64,000 nucleotides of DNA from contig NZ_AOIP01000032.1 in the NCBI RefSeq assembly GCF_000337535.1, forward strand, positions 274,849 to 338,848, read 5' to 3'. Source of the DNA: Natrialba aegyptia DSM 13077. Its GTDB lineage: Archaea; Halobacteriota; Halobacteria; Halobacteriales; Natrialbaceae. Shown here piece after piece: positions 51,983 to 62,014 of the stretch. The notes under the pieces are model-generated. The model saw only the letters and a list, made by a program, of their open reading frames with translations, did no database searches and was not told the origin of the DNA. A program made the translations under genes and the position numbers. Position 1 is the stretch's first letter. Every line of letters begins with the position of its first letter.

Positions 51983-53502
51983 TGGGGCGGCGGCTCTACG
52001 TCGATTGGCGGGCCGGATTGGCGTTAGTGGGGACGCTCCTCGCATTACTCTCGATCGCATTCGTCCTCCCCATTCTCGTCTCACTCTGGTACGGTGGGGA
52101 GGACCTCTTGGAATTCGTCGTCTCGATGGTTGTCACCGCCGCGTTCGGACTCGTCCTTCGAGAACTCGATCCGAATCCAAAACCGGGCGCGCGGGAAGCG
52201 TTCTTCGTCGTCGCGTTCACCTGGCTGTTTGCGACGCTCTTCGGAGCCCTGCCGTACATCCTGGCAGGAACCGGCAGCATCGCACAGCCGATCAATGCGA
52301 TCTTCGAGAGCATGAGCGGGTTCACGACGACCGGCGCGACCGTGATGGAGACGATCTCCGTCGAGGAACACTCCCACGCCATCATGATGTGGCGACAGCT
52401 GACCCAGTGGCTCGGCGGCATGGGAATCATCGTCCTCGCCGTCGCGATCCTGTCCCAACTTGCCGTCGGTGGGGCGCAGTTAATGGAAGCCGAGACGCCC
52501 GGCCCCGGAATTTCGAAACTCACGCCACACATCGCGGAGACGGCCCGCGTCCTCTGGTTCGCGTATCTCGGGTTTACCGTCCTCTTTATCGTGCTGTTGT
52601 ACTGTCTGCAGATCACGGGATACGCGACGGAAATGACCCTGTACAACGCCATCGCACACGGGCTGACGGCGCTTCCAACCGGCGGCTTCTCCCCGGAAGG
52701 AGCGAGTATCGCAGCCTTCTCTCCCGTCGTTCAGTGGCTCTTCGTCCCGTTCATGTTCATCGCCGGCATCAACTTCGTCCTCTGGTGGCACATGATCTCG
52801 GGCGACCGATGGGCGTTGGTCCGTGACACCGAGTTCAGATTCTACCTCGGCGCGGCCACGCTGTTTACACTCATCGGGACGGGCATCCTCTTCTTCGAGA
52901 CGACGGGTGCCGGGTTCTCCGACTCGATCGAATCCGCGTTCCGCCACGCCGCGTTCCAGATCGTCTCCATGATGAACTCGACCGGGTACGCGAGTACCGA
53001 TTTCAACAACTGGGCGGGTCCGGCACAGGCGCTCTTGCTGTTCGTCATGTTTCTCGGCGGGAGTACGGGTTCGACCGGCGGCGGGATCAAGATGCTCCGC
53101 TGGCTGGTCATCCTCAAATCGCTTCGACGAGAGGTGTTCACGTCGATTCACCCGGAGGCAGTCCGTCCCGTTCGCATGAACGGCTCGGTCCTCGACGAGG
53201 ATGCGATCCGGGGAATTCACGCGTTTACGCTCCTGTACTTCGTGCTCTTTTTCGTCGGTATTCTGCTGCTCGCCGTCGATACCGCCCGGATCGGATACAA
53301 CATCGGGACGATCGACCTTGTCAGCGCATCGATCGCGACCCTCGGCAACATCGGCCCTGGCTTCGGTGCCGTCGGACCGATGGAAAACTATGCGAGCTTC
53401 CCCTGGAGTTCGAAACTCCTGATGGTACTGTACATGTGGCTCGGCCGACTCGAGATATTCCCGGTACTCGTACTCTTGACGCAGGCGTACTGGCGGTCGT
53501 AA
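51982..53502 (+). CDS. trkH: TrkH potassium uptake protein, copy 2
   Basis: A 506-residue Trk membrane subunit with about ten segments and four pore motifs (ESMSGFTTTGATVM, GLTALPTGGFSPEG, MNSTGYASTDFN, IATLGNIGPGFGAVG), plus STGGGIKMLRW after the third pore. ATG 51982 (MGRRLYVDWRAGL); the preceding TTG is not needed. It pairs with the double-RCK TrkA through overlapping codons. Confidence 0.95.
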   Translation: MGRRLYVDWRAGLALVGTLLALLSIAFVLPILVSLWYGGEDLLEFVVSMVVTAAFGLVLRELDPNPKPGAREAFFVVAFTWLFATLFGALPYILAGTGSIAQPINAIFESMSGFTTTGATVMETISVEEHSHAIMMWRQLTQWLGGMGIIVLAVAILSQLAVGGAQLMEAETPGPGISKLTPHIAETARVLWFAYLGFTVLFIVLLYCLQITGYATEMTLYNAIAHGLTALPTGGFSPEGASIAAFSPVVQWLFVPFMFIAGINFVLWWHMISGDRWALVRDTEFRFYLGAATLFTLIGTGILFFETTGAGFSDSIESAFRHAAFQIVSMMNSTGYASTDFNNWAGPAQALLLFVMFLGGSTGSTGGGIKMLRWLVILKSLRREVFTSIHPEAVRPVRMNGSVLDEDAIRGIHAFTLLYFVLFFVGILLLAVDTARIGYNIGTIDLVSASIATLGNIGPGFGAVGPMENYASFPWSSKLLMVLYMWLGRLEIFPVLVLLTQAYWRS

Positions 53503-53534
53503 GCACGTACAGCAGTACGTTTTAATCGCCGGGA

Positions 53535-54773
53535 TCAGGCTTCCTCGAGTGCATACACCGATCCATCGCCGCTTCCGACGTAGACGACGCCGTCGACGAC
53601 TGCCGGGCTCCCGGCAACCCACCCGCCCGTGGCGAACTGCCAGTTCTCCTCGCCCGTCTCGGCCGAGAGCGACGTGACGGTGCCGTCCTCGTTACCGACA
53701 TAGAGCGCGTCTCCGACGACGACCGGACTACTTCGAACGGCGTTCAAGCCGCGGTGGGTCCAGAAATAGCTCGCTGGATCGGCTGGCTGGTCACCCTCCG
53801 ACTCGGACTCGGCCGCAGGCGAGAGCGCATGAACTCGATTATCGAATCCGCCGACGTAGACCGCGTGGTCGGTGACAGCAGGGCTCGCCGTTACCGAACC
53901 CTCGATTTGGAACGTCCAGCGAACCTCGCCGGAGTCGGCTTCGGCAGCGTAGATCGTGTTGTCGTTACTCCCGACGTAGACTGCCCCATTGGCGACTGTT
54001 GGTCGACTCTGGATTCGGTCGTCCGTCTCCAACTGCCAGCGCTCGGTTTCCGAGTCGGTATCGATCGCATAGAGCGAGCCGTCGTTACTGCCGACGTAGA
54101 CGGTCCCGTCGGCGACCGCAGGCGCTCGCAATATCGTCTCATCGGTTTCGAACCGCCACAGTACCTCACCGTCGGCCGCCGAGATCGCGTACAGGTGGTT
54201 GTCGCTACTGCCGACGTAGACCACCCCGTCGGCGACCGTCGGGCTCCCGGCGACCGCCCCCTCGGTTTCGACGCGCCACTCCGCGTCGGGAGTCGAATTG
54301 GCGTCGGCCGGAATCGCGTAGACGCTCCCGTCGCCGCTCCCGACATAGACCGTTCCGTCAACAACTGCCGGACTGCTCGTTACCGAATCGTCCGTCTCGA
54401 ACGACCAGCGCTCGGTTCCCGACGACGCCGAAATCGCGTAGAGCGAGCCGTCGTCGCTCCCGACGTAGACCACGCCGTCGACGACTGCCGGGCTGCTGTA
54501 GACGCCACCGCCGGTTTCGAACTCCCACCGAGAGACGATCTCGCCGGACGATCCGGGGGCCGGACCTGCACCCGGCGCAACGCCCGTGTTCGCGGCGTCG
54601 TACTGGAACGTCTCCCACGCGACGCTCGCGTCCGGATCGGGCGACGGTACGTCCGGCGTCGCGTCGTCGACGCTTACCTTCTCGCTCGATCCGGACAGAC
54701 ACCCCGCCAGGCCGAGCAGACAGCCGGTCGCTGCACTCGTCACAAACGTTCGCCGATCGCACTGTCCGTTCAT
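53535..54773 (-). CDS. PQQ-repeat (BamB-like) Tat lipoprotein
   Basis: A 412-residue exported protein. Residues 5-25 form a Tat lipoprotein signal (CDRRTFVTSAATGCLLGLAGC, lipobox LAGC). The mature part is made of about eight repeats of some 38-40 residues with the phrase SPAVVDGVVYVGSDDGSLYAI and ERW.FETDD, i.e. PQQ-type propeller blades. The repeats are close to identical, hence recently duplicated or recombined. Binding or scaffold role rather than redox is likely, since no catalytic residues were seen. Confidence 0.9.
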   Translation of the reverse strand: MNGQCDRRTFVTSAATGCLLGLAGCLSGSSEKVSVDDATPDVPSPDPDASVAWETFQYDAANTGVAPGAGPAPGSSGEIVSRWEFETGGGVYSSPAVVDGVVYVGSDDGSLYAISASSGTERWSFETDDSVTSSPAVVDGTVYVGSGDGSVYAIPADANSTPDAEWRVETEGAVAGSPTVADGVVYVGSSDNHLYAISAADGEVLWRFETDETILRAPAVADGTVYVGSNDGSLYAIDTDSETERWQLETDDRIQSRPTVANGAVYVGSNDNTIYAAEADSGEVRWTFQIEGSVTASPAVTDHAVYVGGFDNRVHALSPAAESESEGDQPADPASYFWTHRGLNAVRSSPVVVGDALYVGNEDGTVTSLSAETGEENWQFATGGWVAGSPAVVDGVVYVGSGDGSVYALEEA

Positions 54774-54867
54774 TCGTTTCTGTGTGACCGTCCGCTATCC
54801 CGATATATGGTCTTTCTGTAACAGGATCGTCGAACGCTTCCGGCTGACGCCCATCGGGCTTGCCGCC

Positions 54868-55515
54868 CTACCGGGACTGCGGTCGGGCCACAACGCCGAG
54901 GTGGTCCGCGTGGTACTGCTCGAGCCGGCGCGTCTCCAGTATCTCGTACTCCGCCTCGAGTTCAGCGCGCACGTCTGCAAACACGTCTTCGGGGTCGCGC
55001 GTCACGTCCTCGCTACGGGCCTTGACGGCGAGCAGCAGTCGGCCATCGTCGGCGAGGAACCGGCGGTTCTCGAGCGCCACGCGGGCCTGGCCGCGCGTCG
55101 CAACGTCCTGGACGATGGCGTCGACGTTCGATTCGACGACGTGGGCGTAGGTCGCCGGCTTGCGGGCGTCCGCGAGCAAGGGGAACAGTCGGGGACGCGA
55201 GGCGGCCGTCTCGAGGAGGTCCCGCGCGGGGCGCGCGGCGAACTCGACGGCGTAAGTGGGGCCGGCGAAGTCGGCGACGTGGCTCACCGTCGTTCCGCTG
55301 GCCGCGCCGAGATAGAGGACGGTCTCCTCGTCGCCGCCCTCGAGCCCGATGTCCATCTCGAGTTCGAGCATGGCACCGAGTTTCGAACGGGTGGGGTTCC
55401 AGGCGCGCCAGTCGCCGTCGGTGGGTTCGCCGTAGACGGGGTCGCCGCGGGTGGCGAGTCGATCCGTGCCGTCGAACGTGTGGCGTTCGACGCCGGCGGG
55501 GAGGCCGTCACTCAT
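54868..55515 (-). CDS. flpA: Fibrillarin-like rRNA/tRNA 2'-O-methyltransferase
   Basis: A 215-residue SAM-dependent methyltransferase that, with NOP5, L7Ae and C/D-box guide RNAs, methylates ribose 2'-OH. Motif I is VLYLGAASGTTVSHVAD; later YAVEFAARPARDLL and DAIVQDVATRGQA. ATG 55515 (MSDGLPAGVERHTFDG) chosen; the in-frame extension reads into the NOP5 gene. It overlaps NOP5 by eight bases. Confidence 0.96.
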   Translation of the reverse strand: MSDGLPAGVERHTFDGTDRLATRGDPVYGEPTDGDWRAWNPTRSKLGAMLELEMDIGLEGGDEETVLYLGAASGTTVSHVADFAGPTYAVEFAARPARDLLETAASRPRLFPLLADARKPATYAHVVESNVDAIVQDVATRGQARVALENRRFLADDGRLLLAVKARSEDVTRDPEDVFADVRAELEAEYEILETRRLEQYHADHLGVVARPQSR

Positions 55516-56449
55516 CCGTTTCGCCTCCGCTGTCACCGCGGTCGTCGTCTTCGGCCGTCCGCGCCTGAATCGTCTCGATCCGCTCGGCGAGTTCAGCTTC
55601 GAGTTCGGGTTTGCGTTCGCCGGAGTAGTGATCGACGCGCGCGGCGATCGAGAGTTTGCCCGCGACGGCGCGCGCCGCCGAGCCCCGTTCGTCCGGGTGC
55701 GTGCCCCGAACCGCGTCGTGGACGTAGATCAGCCCGTGCTTGGGGGAGGGCGCGTGACCCCGAAGATGGGCGAACAGCGCGTCTTCCGCGCCGAGCACCT
55801 GGATCGTCCCGCTCGGTTTCTTCGCCACGTCTTCGAGGCCGCCGGCCAGCGAGATCAGCCGCGCGGCGAGCACCGGCCCGGCCAGCGCGGCCAGATTCGG
55901 CGCGATGGTCGGCGTCTGGCGCTCGACGAACTCTCGGAGCTCGGCGGCCTCGTCCGCGAGATCGACGACGCGTTCGGCCAGCGACGTGATCGGCTCCGAT
56001 TCGGATTCGAGTTCGTGGTCGCCGCGCGCGAGTTCGCGGGCGAACGAAACGCCGGTGCCGGCGTCGGGGTCGACGGTGCCGGCCCACTCGGCGAGGCGCT
56101 CGGCGAGTTCGTTCGCGGTTCGCTCGCAGTCGTCCATGGCGCGGACGGCGTGGACGAGCTGGCGGTCGTCCGCCGCCTCGCGTTCGGTGACGGCGGCTCG
56201 GGTGGCGGCCATCGTCGCGTCGTGGAGTCGGTCGTAGTAGGCCGCCTCGTCGTCGGCGAACTCGTCGTCGACGGCCAGGGCGGGCCAGTCCTGCGGTGTT
56301 TCGGTCTGTCCCTCGCGAATCGCGGTGACTACGGTGGACCCGTCTCGAGCATCGCGGGCGTCGCCGGCGTCGCGATCGTCGAGCCCATCGAACTCGTCGG
56401 GGTCGATATCCGCGAACCAGCCCGCGGTCCGGGCGGCGCTGTCGGTCAT
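55508..56449 (-). CDS. NOP5/NOP56 RNP protein
   Basis: A 313-residue scaffold of the archaeal C/D-box RNP, bridging fibrillarin and the guide RNA. Seen: the Nop domain NLAALAGPVLAARLISLAGGLEDVAKKPSGTIQVLGAEDALFAHLRG, and KHGLIYVHDAVRG, with acidic coiled-coil to the left of it. First gene of the pair, overlapping fibrillarin by eight bases. Confidence 0.96.
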   Translation of the reverse strand: MTDSAARTAGWFADIDPDEFDGLDDRDAGDARDARDGSTVVTAIREGQTETPQDWPALAVDDEFADDEAAYYDRLHDATMAATRAAVTEREAADDRQLVHAVRAMDDCERTANELAERLAEWAGTVDPDAGTGVSFARELARGDHELESESEPITSLAERVVDLADEAAELREFVERQTPTIAPNLAALAGPVLAARLISLAGGLEDVAKKPSGTIQVLGAEDALFAHLRGHAPSPKHGLIYVHDAVRGTHPDERGSAARAVAGKLSIAARVDHYSGERKPELEAELAERIETIQARTAEDDDRGDSGGETDE

Positions 56450-56526
56450 ACTGCTATCGTAGTGACCGGGCTCGTATATGCGTTCCCGAACGGTGAGCGC
56501 GGCCGACGATCCCGGCCCGCGTCTGG

Positions 56527-57402
56527 TTACTCGTCACGCCCGCGCCGTCGCCCGAACAGTCGATCCCGAAGCGACCGCGATGTCGGCCGCTCGGCCAGCA
56601 GGACCGACTGGTCGAGTTCGGCGGCGATATCGTAGGCGAGCGAGCCGCGAAGCAGTCGGGAGAGGAGGCCGCGCTCGGTCGCACCGATGATCGTCAGGGA
56701 GTGCTCGCGGGCGGCCGTCGCGATCGCGGAGTCGACGTTTCCGGACGTATCGACGCGGATCGAGGCGTCCGCAAGGTCGTGGTCGCTCGCCCACTCGGCG
56801 AGAAACGCCTCGCCGTCGGCCCTGCTCGAGTCGTCGTCGACGACGTGCAACAGTGTAATGGAGGCTCCGACCTGCTCGCGCAGGTCTCGGGCCACCTCGG
56901 CGCTCAGATCCGAATTCGGCCCGCCGCCGGTCGGTACCAGAACCCGATCCGGATCGAACTCGCCGTCGTCGAGGACGAGAAAGTCACACGGCAGATCGTG
57001 CGTGAGTTCGTCGATCGGGCGCTCCGCTCGACCCGCCTCCCAGGGCCGATCCGAGCCCCACCCCATGACGACGGTATCGGCGCGCTCGCGCCTGGCGACG
57101 TTGAATATCTCCTCGAACGAGCGGTGGGACACCACCGTCTTGACCTCGACCGGCACGTCGAAGGTCTCCGTCCGCTCGCGGACGGTCGCCAGCAGCGTCT
57201 GCGATTCCGCGTCGATTCGTTGTACGTGCTCCGCTCCCGCTTCGAGCGGCGTCTGGTCGGGAACCTCGACGATGTGCACCACCGTGACGGTCCCGTCGTT
57301 CGCCTTCGCGAGCGCGCTCGCAAGGGAGAGCAGCGCCGACTCCGTTCTCGGATTTGAGACCGGTACGACGACGGTGAACTCGCCGTTTTCGCTAGGTTTC
57401 AC
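56527..57402 (-). CDS. Universal stress protein, tandem UspA domains
   Basis: A 291-residue protein with two UspA-like halves. It aligns along its length with the C-terminal part of the transporter at 57682-60003: [100 protein letters not shown] 57402 was chosen because similarity starts there; an ATG at 57498 would add 32 hydrophobic-rich residues (LRPEQLLYALIAVTTAV) that could be a remnant. Adenine-nucleotide binding is likely but not proven. Confidence 0.85.
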   Translation of the reverse strand: MKPSENGEFTVVVPVSNPRTESALLSLASALAKANDGTVTVVHIVEVPDQTPLEAGAEHVQRIDAESQTLLATVRERTETFDVPVEVKTVVSHRSFEEIFNVARRERADTVVMGWGSDRPWEAGRAERPIDELTHDLPCDFLVLDDGEFDPDRVLVPTGGGPNSDLSAEVARDLREQVGASITLLHVVDDDSSRADGEAFLAEWASDHDLADASIRVDTSGNVDSAIATAAREHSLTIIGATERGLLSRLLRGSLAYDIAAELDQSVLLAERPTSRSLRDRLFGRRRGRDE

Positions 57403-57681
57403 GGCAGTAGTTACTGCTATCAGTGCATACAGCAACTGCTCAGGTCGCAGGAGAGGAGTGATGGTCACAATCCCGTCGCCTCGTTTCGTAGCTACCATGT
57501 GGAGTTCCGAACGCGTCAACGCAGACGGTCTCGTCTGTCGCCTGAACTACGGGCTGGTGGCCCTTAGAGAATACTGTTGTCAAGACCATCGTGTGCGACG
57601 ATGATTAATCAACCAGAAGATATGATCAAACAGCCGGTGTGCAAAGAGACGAACGGTCCAACGAACGCTCGCGTCGTAATA

Positions 57682-60003
57682 TCAGAGATACTGTGACTCG
57701 GTGTGCTCTGACTCGTCCGCTGGCGTCGACGGCTCCGGCGTGACGCCCGTGTCGGCAGCGCCCGTCTCGCCGTTGCTCGACGTTCCGAGCAGCCGATCGC
57801 GAATGCTCCGCGTGTGTTTTTTCTCCGCGAGCAGCACCGAACACTCGACATCTTCGAGCACATCGAGCACGAGCGAGCCCCGAACGAGCCGCGAGAGCAC
57901 ACCCTTCTCTGTCGCCCCGATGATCAACAGCGTCGCGTCGGTAGCCGCCTCGTCGATTCGAGTCTGTACGTCGCCGGTCTCCACCTGCCGCGTCGCGTCT
58001 TCGAGATCGTGCTCGGCCGCCCACGACCGCAGGAACGCCTCTCCCTGCTGGCGGTCCTCGGCGACGTGCAGCAGCGTCAACTCGCTGTCGTACTGCGCCC
58101 GCAACGTTTGGGCGACCGCCGCCGCGAGATCGGAGTCCGGCCCGCCGGCGGTCGGCAGCAGAATCCGATCCGGATCGAACCCGCGATCCCGAAGCACCAG
58201 GAAATCGCACGGCAACGACTGGGTGAACTCGTCGATCGCCGTTTCGATTCGGGCGTCGGAACCGGTCGCTTCCGGCCCCCAGCCGATGACGCACACGTCG
58301 GCGTCGTACCGCGTCGCCGCGTCGAACATCTCCTCGAAGCCGCGGTGTGAGAGCACGGCGTGCGTTTCCACGTCGACGCCGTAGGTTTCGGCATCGGTCC
58401 GCGCCCGCTCGAGCAGATCAGCAGCCAGCTCCCGTTCGTTCTGATCGCGTGCAGCCGCGAGCGAGGTCTGGTCGGGGACCGTCTCAATATTGACGGCGAC
58501 GACGGTGCCGTCGTGCTGGTCGGCGATCGCCGACCCGAGCGTGATGAGGTGCTTCTGGGTCGAGGGATTCGCCAGGGGTACCATCACCCGGTAATCGTTT
58601 CCGGTCGGCTGGACCGAGGCCGTCGCCGAGACGGCCGCGTCGGGGAACTCCTCCGAGCGGTCGAGGATGTACTGCCCGAGGACGCCGCCTGTTTCGATCT
58701 TCGATCGGGCGTATATCAGGTACCAGATCGCACCGAGGATGACGAATACCATCGACAGGATGATGATCCTCGGGTCAATGAACGCGATGAGCGCGAACGA
58801 GAAGATAGCCCCTAGAATCGGCGTAATCGGGTACAGCGGGACGCGAAAGCTGGGATCGTATCCCGACGGCTCGGCCTCCCGGAACACGATCAGCGCGAGG
58901 TTCAGGAGTCCGTACACGATGAGATGGAGCACGCTCCCCGCGGTGGACAGCGCTTCGAGGCCGCCAAAGGTGAGAAACACCAGAATGAGCGCACCCGTAA
59001 TCGCGATTGCACGGTACGGCGTTGCAAAGCGCGGGTGGATCTCGTTGAGCTTCGGCGACACGAGTTTGTCACGACCCATGGCGAAGTTGATCCGCGACGA
59101 GGCGAGAATCGATGCGTTGGCCGACGACGCGGTCGCGAGTAGCCCGCCAAACAGCAGCGCGTAGCCGCCGAGCGGGCCAATCAGGAGCTCCGCGACCTCG
59201 ACGACCGCCGTTTCGTTGTTTGCGACCACGTCGGTCTCGACGGCCGCCAGCATCGCCAGCAAAATAACGGCGTAGGACACCGTGACGATAAGAACGCTGC
59301 CGATGACCGCCCGCGGAAGGTTTTTCCCGGGGTTCTTGATCTCCTCCCCGACGGAGGTGATCTGGACGAAGCCGAGGTAGGAGACGAAGATGAGCCCCGT
59401 CACCGGGAACAGCTGCGACCAGCCGAACGGGTCGACCGGCCGGAGCGTTTCGAGTTCGGCGTTGAGCAACCCGAACAACGTAAAGACGGCCAGAATCCCC
59501 ATCAGTACGACGACGATGACATTCTGCAAGAGCCCGGTCTCCTTCGCGCCGACGTAATTGACGAAGATGAAAAACGCTGCGCCGATCAGTCCGATTATCT
59601 GCGCCGGTTCGAGGGCGACCAGGCCGATCGTCAGCCCCGAGATCGAGACGAACTGGTTGATATACTCGCCGAAGCCGTACATGTAGAACGCCGAGGCGAA
59701 CGCGAGTCCCATCCAGTTCCCCCAGCCGGCGATCGAGCCGAACAGCGGGCCGAGTCCCTCGTTGATGTAGTAGTACGCGCCGCCCGAGACCGGCATCGCG
59801 GTCCCCAGTTCGGAAGCGGAGAGGGCGGTCAACATCGCAACGACGCCGCCGATAACGAACGCGAGCGCGGCGAGCGGGCCGAGTTGAGCGACGGCAGTCC
59901 CGGGAAGAACGAAGATGCCGGCACCGATCATCGTCCCGACGCCGATGGTGAGCGCGGCGAGCGGGCCGAGGTCCTTGGCGAGTTCTTCGTCGGCGGCGCT
60001 CAT
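57682..60003 (-). CDS. APC-family amino-acid transporter fused to UspA domains
   Basis: A 773-residue protein. The first ~430 residues are an APC permease with about twelve segments ([18 protein letters not shown], the GxG-type helix-1 signature; [34 protein letters not shown]). Residues ~460-740 are two UspA-like halves. The fused form is common in haloarchaea. A paralogue of the Usp part lies 280 bases downstream on the same strand. Probably amino-acid uptake with stress-linked regulation; substrate unknown. Confidence 0.93.
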   Translation of the reverse strand: MSAADEELAKDLGPLAALTIGVGTMIGAGIFVLPGTAVAQLGPLAALAFVIGGVVAMLTALSASELGTAMPVSGGAYYYINEGLGPLFGSIAGWGNWMGLAFASAFYMYGFGEYINQFVSISGLTIGLVALEPAQIIGLIGAAFFIFVNYVGAKETGLLQNVIVVVLMGILAVFTLFGLLNAELETLRPVDPFGWSQLFPVTGLIFVSYLGFVQITSVGEEIKNPGKNLPRAVIGSVLIVTVSYAVILLAMLAAVETDVVANNETAVVEVAELLIGPLGGYALLFGGLLATASSANASILASSRINFAMGRDKLVSPKLNEIHPRFATPYRAIAITGALILVFLTFGGLEALSTAGSVLHLIVYGLLNLALIVFREAEPSGYDPSFRVPLYPITPILGAIFSFALIAFIDPRIIILSMVFVILGAIWYLIYARSKIETGGVLGQYILDRSEEFPDAAVSATASVQPTGNDYRVMVPLANPSTQKHLITLGSAIADQHDGTVVAVNIETVPDQTSLAAARDQNERELAADLLERARTDAETYGVDVETHAVLSHRGFEEMFDAATRYDADVCVIGWGPEATGSDARIETAIDEFTQSLPCDFLVLRDRGFDPDRILLPTAGGPDSDLAAAVAQTLRAQYDSELTLLHVAEDRQQGEAFLRSWAAEHDLEDATRQVETGDVQTRIDEAATDATLLIIGATEKGVLSRLVRGSLVLDVLEDVECSVLLAEKKHTRSIRDRLLGTSSNGETGAADTGVTPEPSTPADESEHTESQYL

Positions 60004-60575
60004 CGGTGTGATCGCCCTCGCTGTCGCCGTCCGTAGGAATCGAGAATCGAAAGTGAGTGAGTCATTGGTATTGCTGTGAACGGTGTGGCGTGGTGGCTCA
60101 TTCGCTATCCTTCGTCGATGCTGTACCCCGACGCTCTGCGGACGCGGTGGAGCGGGGAAAGCTGCATCTGGTCGGAGACGTTTCGCGACGATTCAAACAT
60201 ACGTGACCGAAGTGGGACTTTCCTCTTAACTGGTTCGTTTGCCGGGCGAGAATTTCGAGAAGTAATACCGACGGGTAGTGACTCGTCGAGGATCACTGAT
60301 CCGGGACAACAATCGACGGACGCCCGAACGAACGCACACGAGTCGGTGGACGATGGCGGTAAATACGAGCACTGTCCCTCGGAAACCCCGAGAAACGGGG
60401 ATACCACAGAAGTTGCCCGTGATTGTGATGGAACGGCGGCGATCCGCCGAAGAAGACGTGGTGTGGTCAAACACCCACAATAGATATCGAAAATAGTACG
60501 TTTGAGTACCTAATCGAATATTTTGAGGAGGGCTTCAGAAGACTTAACCGTGTACCCGGATTTTGTATAGTCGCA
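60004..60575. other. Intergenic, 572 bases, no gene supported
   Basis: Between the transporter and the cold-shock gene. Frames on both strands (for example 60076-60483) have no family features and poor codon bias. It includes the promoters of both neighbours; ACTTAACC at 60542-60549 may be the TATA element of the cold-shock gene. Confidence 0.6.
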
Positions 60576-60770
60576 ATGGCAAACGGAACGGTTGATTTCT
60601 TCAACGACACAGGCGGCTACGGTTTCATCGAGACGGAAGATGCTGACGACGACGTGTTCTTCCACATGGAAGACGTTGGCGGCGAGGATCTGACGGAAGG
60701 GACCGAGATCGAATTCGACATTGAACAGGCCCCCAAAGGCCCTCGCGCAACGAACGTCGTTCGCGAATAA
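60576..60770 (+). CDS. Cold-shock domain protein
   Basis: A 64-residue CspA-type RNA chaperone: NGTVDFFNDTGGYGFIETEDADDDVFFHMEDV, with RNP1 in GGYGFIET and RNP2 in DDVFFHME, and the family ending RATNVVRE. Acidic instead of basic around RNP1, as in haloarchaea. Binds single-stranded RNA. Monocistronic; likely high expression. Confidence 0.96.
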   Translation: MANGTVDFFNDTGGYGFIETEDADDDVFFHMEDVGGEDLTEGTEIEFDIEQAPKGPRATNVVRE

Positions 60771-61069
60771 CGACGAGTTCACCGGATCGTCAGCAGACGA
60801 GACTGTGTGACTTCGTTTTTCTCGCAGACCGAGTCAGTACACGTGACAAGCGGCGCGATAGCCACCGTATGATCACTATTCGCGTAGCCGACGGCACAGA
60901 CGGCCGAGCGAGTAACGATAGATAGTCGCACGAGTTCGTTATTCAAATGGTCGCGTGAACTCGCGTTACGTACAGGGAACGTATCAGCACGGGAGAGACA
61001 AGTGGTGGAAATATAATGAGGACTATCTACCACCAAAACAGCCATTGGTGTATATTTTCTAACTACGAT

Positions 61070-61255
61070 ATGGTTAGGTTCAAATTTGCGTTCGCCGCCG
61101 GCATTTTTGCGGTTCTTGGTACGGCAGTCACTCAATTACTACAGCTAACTTTCATCGAATCTACTGTGGCGAACGCAGCTATAGAGGGTCTTTTCGTAGG
61201 AGCAGTCGTCTATCTTGGTCTCAAAACTCTCGAACGATCTGTGGACTCACAGTAG
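61070..61255 (+). CDS. Small membrane protein, two TM segments
   Basis: A 61-residue protein from ATG 61070 (MVRFKFAFAAGIFAVLGTAVTQ) with helices at 6-25 and 35-52 and a polar end. An upstream in-frame start at 61016 adds poor residues. It sits after a 299-base stretch (60771-61069) in which I see no gene, and codon use is less GC-biased than elsewhere. Unknown function. Confidence 0.55.
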   Translation: MVRFKFAFAAGIFAVLGTAVTQLLQLTFIESTVANAAIEGLFVGAVVYLGLKTLERSVDSQ

Positions 61256-61462
61256 TTCGCACTCAGTATGGTGGCATGGGCTACTCGCACACGTAGTTAC
61301 CCACCTAATTCAGTTTCAATCGTGTTCTGAATAAAAATCGTGCTACCAACGACTGGTAACACGGTGATAGGGAGCTGTCGTACTGTGGTCCAGTTCGAGT
61401 TCGCTCTCGACGACAGCACTGAATGCCCATCGATTAAGACCCGGGATGAGAAACTGGTTACT

Positions 61463-61927
61463 ATGAGTCTCCCGATCGACCCCGCGACGATTGACCCGGA
61501 AGCGTTTGGCGAGAAACAGGCGGTCCTCGAGATGGACCACGAGGAAGCGATCGAATACGTCCGCGAGGTCTGTCTGGACACCGGCTTCGGCATTCCAGCC
61601 GAGTTCTCTCCCTCGGAGCTGTTGAACGAGAAGGTCGACGCCGACCGCGACCCGTACTACGTGCTCGGTGCCTGCAACCCCGAGATCGCGGATCGGGCAC
61701 TCGACGAGACGATGAAAATCGGCGGGCTGTTCCCCTGTAACGTGATCGTCTGGGAGGAGGAACCGGGCCGGCAGCGAGTCTATCACATCTCGATTATGAA
61801 AATCGCGCGGCTGCTCGGCATGGCACCCGACAACGACGCGTGGGCGGAGATCGTCGACGAGACCGGCGACCTCACCGCCGAACTGTTCGACGAACTCAGG
61901 TCTGCAGACGCCGCCGTGTCGGAATAG
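61463..61927 (+). CDS. DUF302 family protein
   Basis: A 154-residue protein from ATG 61463 (MSLPIDPATIDPEAFGEKQAVLEMDHEEAIEYVREVC). It holds the DUF302 form: GFGIPAEFSPSELLNEK, VLGACNPEIADRALDE, the FPCNVIVWEEE block. The family binds small hydrophobic or metal-like ligands in some members; role not settled. Upstream in-frame residues from 61340 are shadow. Confidence 0.85.
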   Translation: MSLPIDPATIDPEAFGEKQAVLEMDHEEAIEYVREVCLDTGFGIPAEFSPSELLNEKVDADRDPYYVLGACNPEIADRALDETMKIGGLFPCNVIVWEEEPGRQRVYHISIMKIARLLGMAPDNDAWAEIVDETGDLTAELFDELRSADAAVSE

Positions 61928-62014
61928 CTGGGCCAGCGCTCTTTTCCCGTCAATCACGAGTTCAAGACAGTACCGAATGTCAACACTTACGTGTCAAACA
62001 GTTCACGTAGGCGT

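Noticed and set aside
60076..60483. 135-residue plus-strand frame
   Set aside because: No hydrophobic or family pattern and no promoter; codon use unlike neighbours.
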